This document shows positions 43,372 through 51,759 of a DNA stretch of 64,000 bases, piece by piece. The notes under the pieces are model-generated. The model made no database searches. It saw only the letters and a program-made list of their open reading frames with translations, and was not told where the DNA came from. A program made the translations under genes and the position numbers. This DNA comes from JAHCHG01 sp041394845 (GTDB lineage Bacteria > Acidobacteriota > Blastocatellia > Pyrinomonadales > Pyrinomonadaceae): contig JAWKHL010000006.1 in assembly GCA_041394845.1 (NCBI GenBank), positions 1 to 64,000 of the forward strand, in the 5' to 3' direction. Positions within the stretch are counted from its first letter, which is position 1. Every line of letters starts with the position of its first letter.

Positions 43372-45174
43372 CTATCTGACGTAGGCGTTCGGAACCGGCA
43401 GATCTCCGGCGATGCCGAAGGTGACGGCCTCGAAACCGCCCGTCGTTTGCTGTTTGAACCAGGTGTTGTTTCCGGGCCGGAAAACGGCGGGATCGGCCCG
43501 TCCGTCGCCGTCGTAATCGCCCGGAACCGGAACGTCTCCCTGAGCGCCGAACGGGAACGAATAGAACGAGGAATCTTCCGACCTTAAGATGAACCATTCA
43601 CCCGTTGACGGCCTGAAGAAAGCCACATCCACCCGACCGTCGCCGGTGTAATCGGCCTGAATAGTCCGGTCGGTTCCGGTGCCGAAATTGGTGACGATCA
43701 AACCGGCCGTCGATCGGTTGAGCCACCACGAACCGTCTCCGGGACGAAAGATGGCCAGATCCGCCTTTCCATCCCCGTCATAATCGGCCGGAACCGGCAA
43801 ATCGCCCGCCGAACCGAATTGTCCGATAGTCGTTCCCCCGTCGGTTGAACGGATGATGAACCAGGTGGCCGAAGCGGCGCGGAAAATGGCCGGATCGGCT
43901 TTTCCGTCGCCGTCGTAATCGGCCGGAACGGGGACGTCTCCCTGAGCGCCGAACGGGAATGAGTAAAAGGAAGAATCCTCAGACCGAAGAACAAACCATT
44001 CGCCGGTCGACTCGCGCCAGAAAGCGATGTCGGCCGCTCCGTCGCCGGTGAAATCGGCGGGGGTCATCTTATCGGTTCCTTGTCCGAACTGAAAAGCGTT
44101 GTTACCGCCGTTACCCGATCTGAGATACCACCATTCGCCCGGACCGGGACGGAAAATGGAGATGTCGGTCTTGTTGTCGCCGTCGAAATCGAACGGCGCT
44201 CTGGCGGTCATCGGCGCGGCCGCGGGACGCAAGACCGCCAGGCCGTTGGGAAAATCGACCGGAGCAATCGGGAGATCCGCCGGATTGGCTCCGTTCGGCA
44301 GATCGGCAACCCTGACCTTGTTGTTGGATTGGCTGGAGACGTACAATTTTCCGCCGGCCGGATCGACCGCGACCCCTCTCGGAAAAGAAAGATTCGGGAT
44401 GTTAAGATCCGCCGCATTGGAGCCATCGAGATTGGCGCCGATCACTTTGCTGTCGCCGCCGTTGGTGACGTACATTCTGTTGCCGGCCGGATCGACGGCG
44501 ATGTCGAGCGGCAACGAGAGCAAACCGCCGAGCGTCAGCGCGGTCCCTCCGGTGCCGTCGAGATTCGCCCGAATGACATTGTTGCCGCCCTGGTTTCCGA
44601 CGTACATCTTGTTTCCGGCGACGTCGATCGCCAGCCCCTGAGGAGTATTGAGAAGACCGCCGAGATTGCCCAGATCGACCGGATTCGCGCCGTCAAGATC
44701 GGCCCGGACGATCCTCGAAGGCTGTCCGCCGCCGCCCCCGCCGACGTTGACGACGTACATCTTGTTTCCGGCAACATCGAGCGCGATGCCGTAAGCGCCG
44801 TCGATCAAACCGCCGAGCGTCAAATTGACCGCGTTCGACCCGTCGAGATCCGACCGGATGATCGTGCTACTGCCTTCGTTGGTAACGTAAACCTTGCCCG
44901 CGACCGGATTGACCGCTATGCCCTGAGCCAAATTGAAAGGCCCCGTCAGGCCGGGCAGAACCGCTCCGCCCGTTCCGTCCAGATTCCCTCTGGTAACGCC
45001 GGCCGCCCCGCCGCCGCCGCATTCCGTTCCGCAATTGACGACATATATCTGCGGATTGGCGGTTTGCCCCATCGCTTCGCCGGGAAAAAGCCCCTGACAA
45101 AACAGAACCGGAGCGATAATCGTCAAAATAAGTAAAACCGGATTTTTTTGTAAAACCGGATTTTTGAATTTCAT
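43372..45174 (-). CDS. Secreted beta-propeller plus FG-GAP repeat protein
   Basis: This is a 600-residue protein with a signal peptide (ILTIIAPVLFCQGLFPGEAMG). Residues about 40-320 form an NHL/YWTD-like propeller with repeats of the type VDPAGNRMYVTN..D.KVI.ANLDGS, each about 45 residues. Residues 330-600 are FG-GAP/VCBS units with D.DGDGKAD calcium-loop motifs. Two adjacent FG-GAP blocks are nearly identical (both contain RSEDSSFYSFPFGAQGDVPV), indicating a recent internal duplication. It is probably a secreted or surface-attached protein. No enzymatic motif is visible. Confidence 0.85.
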   Translation of the reverse strand: MKFKNPVLQKNPVLLILTIIAPVLFCQGLFPGEAMGQTANPQIYVVNCGTECGGGGAAGVTRGNLDGTGGAVLPGLTGPFNLAQGIAVNPVAGKVYVTNEGSSTIIRSDLDGSNAVNLTLGGLIDGAYGIALDVAGNKMYVVNVGGGGGGQPSRIVRADLDGANPVDLGNLGGLLNTPQGLAIDVAGNKMYVGNQGGNNVIRANLDGTGGTALTLGGLLSLPLDIAVDPAGNRMYVTNGGDSKVIGANLDGSNAADLNIPNLSFPRGVAVDPAGGKLYVSSQSNNKVRVADLPNGANPADLPIAPVDFPNGLAVLRPAAAPMTARAPFDFDGDNKTDISIFRPGPGEWWYLRSGNGGNNAFQFGQGTDKMTPADFTGDGAADIAFWRESTGEWFVLRSEDSSFYSFPFGAQGDVPVPADYDGDGKADPAIFRAASATWFIIRSTDGGTTIGQFGSAGDLPVPADYDGDGKADLAIFRPGDGSWWLNRSTAGLIVTNFGTGTDRTIQADYTGDGRVDVAFFRPSTGEWFILRSEDSSFYSFPFGAQGDVPVPGDYDGDGRADPAVFRPGNNTWFKQQTTGGFEAVTFGIAGDLPVPNAYVR

Positions 45175-45414
45175 AATAACTGTCTCCTTTCAATTTGGTA
45201 AAAAAACAATTGCTCTTATCTATCTAAACGGAAAGGAGAGGCGATTTGGGACATCACGGGAAAATTGGTCAATGGCCGGTGACTTTTTTCTGACCACCGA
45301 CCACCGAACAAACATCCGTTCAAAACAGCTATTTGGCGTTCTGCGTTTGCCTTAACATTTTTGTAAAGTTATCATTCTCATTCTTAACTTTTATTGGAGA
45401 ATAATAATTATCAA

Positions 45415-46734
45415 ATGATGGAAAAAGGCGCGGGGATCGCCCCCGCAGAAGGAAAATTGGGTATTTTGCTGGTCGGACTCGGCGCGGTCAGCACGACTTT
45501 CGTCGCCGGGGTCGAAGCGGTCCGCAAAGGCAAGGCCGAACCGATCGGTTCGCTGTCGCAGATGGGCACCATCCGGCTCGGAAAACGAACCGAAAAACGC
45601 ATCCCCCGGATCAAGGACTTCGTCCCGCTGGCCGATCTCGACGACATCGTTTTCGGCGCGTGGGACATCTTCCCCGATTCGGCCTACGAGGCTGCGCTGC
45701 ACGCCGGGGTCTTGGAAAAATCGCAGGTCGAGGATCTGCGCGAACAGCTCGAATCCCTCAAACCGATGCCCGCGGTCTTTTCGCAAAACTACGTCAAACG
45801 GCTCAACGGAACCAACATCAAGGAAGGCCACAACAAGATGATCCTGGCCGAACAACTGATGGCCGACATCGCCCGTTTCAAGGAAGAAAAAAGCTGTGAG
45901 CGATTGGTCATCGTCTGGGCCGCTTCGACCGAGGTTTTTATCGAGCCTTCCGCCATCCATCAGTCGCTCGAATCGTTCGAAAAGGCCCTTTACGACAATC
46001 ACGATCAGATCGCCCCTTCGATGATCTACGCCTACGCCGCCCTCAAATCCGGCGTGCCGTTCGCCAACGGGGCGCCCAATCTGACCGTCGATATTCCCGC
46101 CCTGACCGAACTGGCCGAAGAGATGAACGTTCCGATCTGCGGCAAGGACTTTAAGACCGGACAGACGTTGATGAAGACCATTCTGGCGCCGGGGCTCAAG
46201 GCGCGGATGCTCGGTCTGGCCGGCTGGTATTCGACCAACATTCTCGGCAACCGCGACGGCGAGGTGCTGGACGACCCGGAATCCTTTAAAACCAAAGAGG
46301 AATCGAAGTTGTCGGTTCTCGAACACATCCTCCAACCGGAAGTCTATCCCGATCTTTACGAGGGATTTTCTCACGTCGTCCGGATCAACTATTATCCGCC
46401 GCGCGGCGACAACAAAGAGGGCTGGGACAACATCGACATCTTCGGCTGGCTCGGCTATCCGATGCAGATCAAGATCGATTTCCTGTGCCGCGATTCGATC
46501 CTCGCCGCGCCGTTGGTGCTCGATCTGGCTCTTTTTATGGATCTGGCTCAAAGGGCCGGACTGAAAGGGGTTCAGGAATGGCTTTCGTTTTACTTCAAAG
46601 CGCCGCAAACCGCGCCGGGACTCTATCCCGAACACGATCTTTTCATTCAGCTCAAGAAACTAAAGAATACGCTCCGCTATATGATGGGAGAGGAGCTGAT
46701 CACGCATCTGGGAATAGAGTATTACGACGAATGA
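45415..46734 (+). CDS. myo-Inositol-1-phosphate synthase
   Basis: The protein has 439 residues from the ATG at 45415; a TTG at 45394 is possible but the GGAGA ribosome binding site favours the ATG. The enzyme converts glucose-6-phosphate to inositol-3-phosphate with NAD+ recycled in the reaction. The NAD-binding motif LLVGLGAVSTTFVAGVEA is near the N-terminus. The family phrases CGKDFKTGQTLMKTILAP (about residue 240) and STNILGNRDGEVL (about 270) are diagnostic. It is probably the first step to inositol phospholipids or compatible solutes. Repeats and the anti-sigma gene lie just downstream on the other strand. Confidence 0.92.
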   Translation: MMEKGAGIAPAEGKLGILLVGLGAVSTTFVAGVEAVRKGKAEPIGSLSQMGTIRLGKRTEKRIPRIKDFVPLADLDDIVFGAWDIFPDSAYEAALHAGVLEKSQVEDLREQLESLKPMPAVFSQNYVKRLNGTNIKEGHNKMILAEQLMADIARFKEEKSCERLVIVWAASTEVFIEPSAIHQSLESFEKALYDNHDQIAPSMIYAYAALKSGVPFANGAPNLTVDIPALTELAEEMNVPICGKDFKTGQTLMKTILAPGLKARMLGLAGWYSTNILGNRDGEVLDDPESFKTKEESKLSVLEHILQPEVYPDLYEGFSHVVRINYYPPRGDNKEGWDNIDIFGWLGYPMQIKIDFLCRDSILAAPLVLDLALFMDLAQRAGLKGVQEWLSFYFKAPQTAPGLYPEHDLFIQLKKLKNTLRYMMGEELITHLGIEYYDE

Positions 46735-46737
46735 GAC

Positions 46738-46838
46738 GATTTGGGATTTCGGATTCGGGATCGCGGATCCGTTCGCGCTCATTCAAATCCCACTCGATTA
46801 AAAAATCCCAAATCCGAAATCCCAAATCCGAAATCCCC
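46738..46838. repeat. Heptamer inverted repeat overlapping the anti-sigma gene end
   Basis: GGATTTC-type heptamers (46738-46769) face complementary GAAATCC/AAATCCC heptamers (46784-46838) with a 15-base spacer. The right arm lies inside the anti-sigma reading frame and encodes its last 20 residues (including FGFGISDLGFFNRVGFE). Confidence 0.78.
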
Positions 46839-47708
46839 CAAAAGACGCGCCTGATGGATCTGCGAAAGTTCGCGGCGCAAAGGGGTTTCGACCGTTTCGG
46901 CCGCCGAAAAATTCTCCTGCTCGGGCAGGTCGGAAACGACGAAAACCGCCTTGTGTTCGACGTCAAAGCGGGCTATCTGAAAATCGCCGGTCGAGAGTTT
47001 GGCGATCCCGCTTTCCTTAAGCTGTTCGCCTTCGGAAAGTTCGAGAATCAGCACCGACATCGTCCTGCCCTCCGGTTTGAAAACCAGATGGGTAAAATCG
47101 TGCCCCTGATACCGGCAGATATGAGCATCAATCAATTCGCACCGGCCGAACTTGTTTTTCAGAGGTATCTGCACGCCCTCCTTTAATCCGGCGTATTGAG
47201 GTTCCGACAGATCAATGTCCTCGGGTCTCTGCCCGATTCTGTGTTCAAGGGCGCATTTTCGGTGATCGCCGAGCGCCAGCGCCTGAAAATAGATCATCTG
47301 GGGATCTTGCATTTCGTCGGAGACCTCGACCTTCGGATCAAAGTCAGAACCGGAATATCCGAGGAACAAAACCCCGACCGCCGCGATCACCAACAGACCG
47401 GCCGCCGCCGCAGTTGCTGCGGCCAGCGAAAATCTACCGCCCCAGAAAGACTTTTTTATCGAGCGCGGGGGCAGAGCCGTCTGCTTCAGAGATTCGTATA
47501 AATTCGCGTTGAATTTTTCGCAGATCTGAAAATCCTGACAATTTTGAACGGCCGAACGAAGTCTTTCGCGGAAGATCCGGCGATCTCTGGTTACCTCTCG
47601 GCAACCGGCGCACTGTTCCAAATGACGCAAAACCTCGTGATTGGTTTCCGTCAGCAATTCGTCCGACAAATAAGAATCGATTAATTCACGGAAATCCTGA
47701 CACTTCAT
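46779..47708 (-). CDS. Membrane anti-sigma factor with zinc finger (zf-HC2)
   Basis: This is a 309-residue protein. The N-terminal zinc-finger anti-sigma domain has Cys3 and the HxxxCxxC pattern in HLEQCAGC near residue 35. A single transmembrane helix (AAATAAAAGLLVIAAVGVLFLGY) follows near residue 98, and then a periplasmic region. Such proteins hold the ECF sigma factor inactive. The start overlaps the sigma factor stop (ATGA, 47705-47708), confirming the pair. The last 20 residues are encoded by 7-base tandem repeats and look extraneous. Confidence 0.88.
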   Translation of the reverse strand: MKCQDFRELIDSYLSDELLTETNHEVLRHLEQCAGCREVTRDRRIFRERLRSAVQNCQDFQICEKFNANLYESLKQTALPPRSIKKSFWGGRFSLAAATAAAAGLLVIAAVGVLFLGYSGSDFDPKVEVSDEMQDPQMIYFQALALGDHRKCALEHRIGQRPEDIDLSEPQYAGLKEGVQIPLKNKFGRCELIDAHICRYQGHDFTHLVFKPEGRTMSVLILELSEGEQLKESGIAKLSTGDFQIARFDVEHKAVFVVSDLPEQENFSAAETVETPLRRELSQIHQARLLGDFGFGISDLGFFNRVGFE

Positions 47709-48355
47709 ATAGAATTCCCTCCTTTTTGTTTAGCTACCTTGACCTCTTCGGTTTCGATCCCGTAATTCCGGGCGTAAACGGCCAGTTCGCTCCGCAGCAC
47801 CTTGCGTCCCCGGTGAAGGCGCGACATAACCGTTCCCATCGGAACATCCAACAGTCCGGAGATCTCCTTGTACGCAAATCCCTCGACATCGCACAGCAGC
47901 ACGACCTCGCGGAAAATTTCCGGCACCTTTTCCAGCGCCTCAAGAACATCTTCGTCGGTTATCTCCTGCGGAATCGGCGCTTCGAACTGGATGGTCGAAG
48001 CTATCTTCTCCTCGGGGTCGGCAACCAGTTTCAAATTCGTTTCCTTTCTCAGCTGTTTGTAATGAGTGTGATACATAATGGTCGTCAGCCACGCCTTGCA
48101 ATTGGTTCCCTTTTCAAACCGGTGAAAAGATTTGAGCCCCTGCATCATCGTTTCCTGAACGAGATCTTCGGCCACGTCCCGGTCGCGTTTGAGAAACATC
48201 GCCACCCGAAACAGATCCGAGCTGTGGGGCATCGCTTCCTGTTCGAAGTCCTCCCACAGGCGTTCCTCTTCGGTTTTCTTCAGTAACCCAAACATATTTT
48301 TACGGCCGCTTTCCGAAGGTTCGGGCCGTCGACCTCCTCCGCCGAACATTTTCAT
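47705..48355 (-). CDS. ECF sigma-70 family sigma factor
   Basis: The protein has 216 residues from the ATG at 48355 (a TTG at 48394 would add 13). Region 2 is MFLKRDRDVAEDLVQETMMQGL-like near residue 57, continuing FEKGTNCKAWLTTIMYHTHY. Region 4 is LEKVPEIFREVVLLCDVEGFAYKEI followed by DVPMGTVMSRLHRGRKVL near 170. It is translationally coupled to the zf-HC2 anti-sigma factor. It is likely released by an envelope signal. An ATG at 48295 is a possible shorter start. Confidence 0.9.
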   Translation of the reverse strand: MKMFGGGGRRPEPSESGRKNMFGLLKKTEEERLWEDFEQEAMPHSSDLFRVAMFLKRDRDVAEDLVQETMMQGLKSFHRFEKGTNCKAWLTTIMYHTHYKQLRKETNLKLVADPEEKIASTIQFEAPIPQEITDEDVLEALEKVPEIFREVVLLCDVEGFAYKEISGLLDVPMGTVMSRLHRGRKVLRSELAVYARNYGIETEEVKVAKQKGGNSI

Positions 48356-48866
48356 AATATTGATCGGAACGGGTTTTATTCCGGGGCTTGTCAATTATTT
48401 TGTAACATGATCAGGCAAAATGTTTTATTAACGCCGGGGACCGCGCCCATTGATCCCGCTTCCGGGTCCGGTTTTGATTAAAGGAAACCTTTTCGTCTGC
48501 CGATAAGTAAAGCGGGCCGGAAGAGCCTGCATCGCCCCTCTTTGCCGAAGGGCGAGGATAAAAAATTTACCCGGGCAGAGCGGATCGATCCCCTCCGGCA
48601 ACTCCTAAATTTTTCTTGCCACTTTTTGAGCGGATATGTTAAACATAGAAATGGCAGGTTTATCCCCGCACTTGACTCTGCTCTTCAATTGAACGAAAAT
48701 CTTCCATAACTCACATAATTAAGCCAACGAAAAACCTTTTGAAATCATCAGTATAAACGAGAATTTGCCGATAAACACAAGGCAAAATCACTTTTGACAA
48801 TGCGTTCTTAATTTTGCAAAACGCGGTGTTTTGAGCGTTCTCAAACGTACGAGGAGAAAAACGATA
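48356..48866. other. Divergent intergenic region, no gene recognised
   Basis: This 511-base region separates the ECF sigma gene and the AAA+ gene. It must contain both promoters. Its right half is AT-rich. An antisense frame at 48711-49187 mostly mirrors the AAA+ gene and is not supported. I see no RNA gene or repeat. Confidence 0.4.
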
Positions 48867-50075
48867 ATGAAAAATGAAACGGCTAAAAAGAAAGAAACGA
48901 CCGAAAAGTTGCTCGTCCTTGACCCGGATCGCAAAAGCCCGCGGGCCAAGGAGTTTGAGGACAAACTCTCGGCTTTTATCGTTGGTCAGGAACGCGCCGT
49001 CCGGCGGATGAGCGGCATCTTTCAAATTTATCTGGCCGGCATGAACAACCCGGTGCGCCCGCTGGGAACGATGCTCTTTCTGGGACCGACCGGTTCGGGA
49101 AAGACCCGCGTCGTCGAAGCGGCCGCCGAAGTTCTGTTCGGCGACCCCCACGCCGTCGTCAAGATCGACTGCGCCGAATTTCAGCACTCACACGAGATCG
49201 CCAAACTGATCGGTTCGCCTCCGGGATACCTCGGCCACCGCGAGACCTCGCCGATGCTGACCCAGGAAAACATCGATAAGGCCCACACGGACGACACCAA
49301 ACTGACTTTCGTTCTGTTTGACGAAATTGAAAAAGCCTCGGATGCGCTCTGGCAACTTCTGCTCGGAATTCTCGATAAGGCGACCCTGACTCTGGGCGAT
49401 AACCGCCGGGTTGATTTTTCCAAAACGGTCGTCATCATGACCTCAAATCTCGGCGCCCGCGAAATGAGCGAGATGATCTCGGGCGGAATCGGATTTGCCC
49501 CGACCAAAAATCTGCAAAATCCGGACGACGACGAGATCGATATGAAGATCTACCGGACGGCGCTCGAAGCCGCCAAACGGAAATTCTCGCCCGAATTTAT
49601 GAACCGGATCGACAAGGTCGTCGTTTTCCGCAGTCTCAAAGAACATCATTTGCGAAAAATTCTGGAGATCGAACTGACCGCCGTTCAGGACAGAATCACC
49701 GAATCGGCCGGGACGAAATTCATCTTCGAATGCGAAGACAGCGCCAAGGACTTTCTGCTTAACGAAGGGATCGACCTGAAATACGGCGCGCGCCATCTGA
49801 AACGGGCGATCGAACGGTTTCTGGTTTACCCGCTTTCAAATCTGGTGGCGACCCAGCAGGTCGAGACCGGCGATCTGGTAACGATCGGATTCGATGAAAA
49901 TGACGAAAAACTCACTTTCTCCAAGCAATCCGGCAAAATGATCGTCAGCGAGAATCAGGAAGATTCGGACGACGACGAAACGGAGTCCAAATCCGATGCG
50001 GTCGGAATGCCCCTGCCTCAGGCGGCGACATCGACCGAAAAAAGCAAATCGACCAGCGAACAGCAGGAAAAATAA
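48867..50075 (+). CDS. Single-module Clp-type AAA+ ATPase
   Basis: This is a 402-residue AAA+ protein. It contains Walker A GPTGSGKT near residue 72, Walker B VLFDEIEKA near 150, sensor-1 IMTSNLGA near 190, and the Arg-finger region FSPEFMNRIDKVVVF near 245. A Clp D2-small domain carries GARHLKRAIERFLVYPLS near 310. The core most resembles the second ATPase module of ClpA/B/C (the GYLGHRET pore-loop region has GY). The ClpX zinc finger, the Clp N-domain and the first ATPase module are all lacking. The last 45 residues are acidic and disordered. Whether it docks to ClpP or acts as a disaggregase is unclear. GAGGAG lies 10 bases before the ATG. Confidence 0.85.
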   Translation: MKNETAKKKETTEKLLVLDPDRKSPRAKEFEDKLSAFIVGQERAVRRMSGIFQIYLAGMNNPVRPLGTMLFLGPTGSGKTRVVEAAAEVLFGDPHAVVKIDCAEFQHSHEIAKLIGSPPGYLGHRETSPMLTQENIDKAHTDDTKLTFVLFDEIEKASDALWQLLLGILDKATLTLGDNRRVDFSKTVVIMTSNLGAREMSEMISGGIGFAPTKNLQNPDDDEIDMKIYRTALEAAKRKFSPEFMNRIDKVVVFRSLKEHHLRKILEIELTAVQDRITESAGTKFIFECEDSAKDFLLNEGIDLKYGARHLKRAIERFLVYPLSNLVATQQVETGDLVTIGFDENDEKLTFSKQSGKMIVSENQEDSDDDETESKSDAVGMPLPQAATSTEKSKSTSEQQEK

Positions 50076-50097
50076 ATTCGCTGGACAACAGTTAGAT

Positions 50098-50137
50098 AGA
50101 GAAAAGGCCGGAAATGATCATTTCCGGCCTTTTCTCT
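50098..50137. terminator. Perfect 40-base palindromic terminator
   Basis: AGAGAAAAGGCCGGAAATGA is followed directly by its exact reverse complement. A purine-rich and T-rich end on each side gives U-tracts in both orientations. It lies between the AAA+ gene and a convergent minus-strand gene. Confidence 0.82.
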
Positions 50138-50152
50138 TTACTGTTAAAATTT

Positions 50153-50677
50153 TCAGAACTTCAGTAACTCCTCATTCGGGATCAGATCCAGATTCTTCAA
50201 ATTGCCGCTGGTGCTGAAAACACGCGGGGCGAAGGTGTAAACCTTATGCTCGGCCAACAATACGTACATTACTCCGGCCCGGATATTTTTGAATTGAAAC
50301 CGACCGAACTGGTTGGTAACGGTCCGGCGACTTGCTCCGTTGAGATCGGTAAGGGTTACCAGAGCCCGCGAAATTCCGCGGCCGGAGGCATCTTTTACCT
50401 GACCGGAAAGGGAAAGTTCCGCCGCCTCCGAATCGGATGGAACATCAAATGTCAGAAAATCGGTTGCGATGCGAGAGCCATCCGAACTGTTATCGGAAAT
50501 TTCGGTGATGGAAAAGGTCGCGGCATCTGCGGAAATAACCGCGGATAAAAGGACGAACAGGCAAAAGACCAGACAACGAGCGGTCTGATGCGATAATTTG
50601 ATGAAGAGGGTTGGGAGACAATTTTTTTGAGAAATGCCGTCCCAACTCCCAAAAGTATTCTTAGACGTGAAATTCAC
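50153..50677 (-). CDS. Small exported carboxypeptidase-regulatory-like domain protein
   Basis: This 174-residue protein starts at GTG with AGGAGGT 7 bases upstream. A signal segment, CLVFCLFVLLSAVISADA, lies near residues 35-52. A single beta-sandwich domain (about 88-170) reads LSGQVKDASGRGISRALVTL, TNQFGRFQFKNIRAG, the carboxypeptidase-regulatory-like (CarboxypepD_reg) pattern found in many surface proteins. No other domain is present, so it may be a structural or binding protein. Confidence 0.8.
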   Translation of the reverse strand: MNFTSKNTFGSWDGISQKNCLPTLFIKLSHQTARCLVFCLFVLLSAVISADAATFSITEISDNSSDGSRIATDFLTFDVPSDSEAAELSLSGQVKDASGRGISRALVTLTDLNGASRRTVTNQFGRFQFKNIRAGVMYVLLAEHKVYTFAPRVFSTSGNLKNLDLIPNEELLKF

Positions 50678-50835
50678 GGCGTCTACCTCCTTTGAGTTGG
50701 GTTTAGTTTATTTTGAATTGGCTTACGTGTTTGTGTTGAGAAAAACGATGGATTTGAGGTTTTTCCTGTTCTGTAAGCGGAAAGGATCTAAAGTCGGTGG
50801 TTGGTTTTGAATTAACCCGCCACCTTTTCTATGAT

Positions 50836-50856
50836 ACCCCGCCGGTCGGGGTTTTT
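50836..50856 (+). terminator. Orphan intrinsic terminator-like hairpin
   Basis: ACCCCG and CGGGGT pair around a 5-base loop and are followed by T residues (and a further run of nine T from 50862). The orientation is + strand, but the upstream gene reads the other way, so no known transcript ends here. It lies in the 340-base gap 50678-51017, in which I see no convincing gene. Confidence 0.6.
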
Positions 50857-51017
50857 GTCAATTTTTTTTTGATTTGTTTTGCCGGGAGAAATGGCGTGAT
50901 TCAGAAAAAAGGGCAAAGCGGCAGGCCGCCCCGGCCCCCTGTTTTTCCTCTGAATTCTCCCTTTCCGGAAGTTGAAAGCAAAGGGCGTAACTGTTCTCGA
51001 TCCTGATTTAAAGCAAT

Positions 51018-51602
51018 CTATCGATCTTTCAGACGCTTCTTCAGATCGCCGCGAATCCGGGCGTCGGGGTTGATCAGTTGTTTTCCGGGCAAAGAGGTCT
51101 CGACCAATCGGAAAACGACCACCCAGAATCCGTTCGAGCGGACCATCAGATAAGAATAGATCGGCAAGTCCAGCCTTTTGTAACGAGAATCGGAATCCAC
51201 CTTAAATCCCGGCGAGGAGTCCTTTTCCGTTGACAGTTTTCCGAAATCGACCTTCGACTCGGCGACATATTCGGCCCCGCCGGTTTTGTATTGAGCGACG
51301 ATGATGTCGGCCGCCGTAGGATCATTGGCGATCTCCAGCATTCCGTATTTCCCGCCGTCCTTTCGGTTCCATTTTTCCACCCATCCCTCAAAATCCTCGG
51401 CCGCATCGCGGCTCTGTTTGACGGCCAGATAAACCTTCAGTTTTCCGGCCGGGAAGGCCTGACCTTCGTTGACCCGGATCAATGCATCGTCGGGAAGCCC
51501 GGCCTCCCGGCGCAAATCATCCAATTCCTCGCGGTTGGCCTGAGCCGCAACCGAGATCGAAATCCCCAGCAAAATCAAGAGAACCGGCAAGATTTTTTTC
51601 AT
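51018..51602 (-). CDS. Exported protein of unknown function
   Basis: This is a 194-residue protein with a clear signal peptide (ILPVLLILLGISISVAAQA, cleavage near residue 22). The mature protein is mixed alpha/beta, with KLKVYLAVKQSRDAAEDFEGWVEKWN and an aromatic-rich strand near LPIYSYLMVRSNGFWVVVFR. I recognise no family. It is 157 bases from the glycerol kinase stop codon on the same strand, but the distance argues against an operon. Confidence 0.65.
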   Translation of the reverse strand: MKKILPVLLILLGISISVAAQANREELDDLRREAGLPDDALIRVNEGQAFPAGKLKVYLAVKQSRDAAEDFEGWVEKWNRKDGGKYGMLEIANDPTAADIIVAQYKTGGAEYVAESKVDFGKLSTEKDSSPGFKVDSDSRYKRLDLPIYSYLMVRSNGFWVVVFRLVETSLPGKQLINPDARIRGDLKKRLKDR

Positions 51603-51759
51603 AACACTTTTCTCCTCGAGAAGAGTTTTGATCTTAAATAATATTCACAGCCTGAGACAGAAGCGAATTTCGGCAAGTCGCAAATTCGAGGAGAGAGTTT
51701 GAGGGTTCGGCAACGCGGAAAATTATACCATCGAACCCGGAAAATCGCTACTGATTGGA

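Noticed and set aside
48711..49187. Minus-strand 158-codon frame before the AAA+ gene
   Set aside because: It largely overlaps the AAA+ gene in antisense and shows no family features.
50797..51006. 69-codon + strand frame over the orphan hairpin
   Set aside because: It runs through the terminator-like hairpin and T tracts and has a low-complexity, implausible protein sequence.
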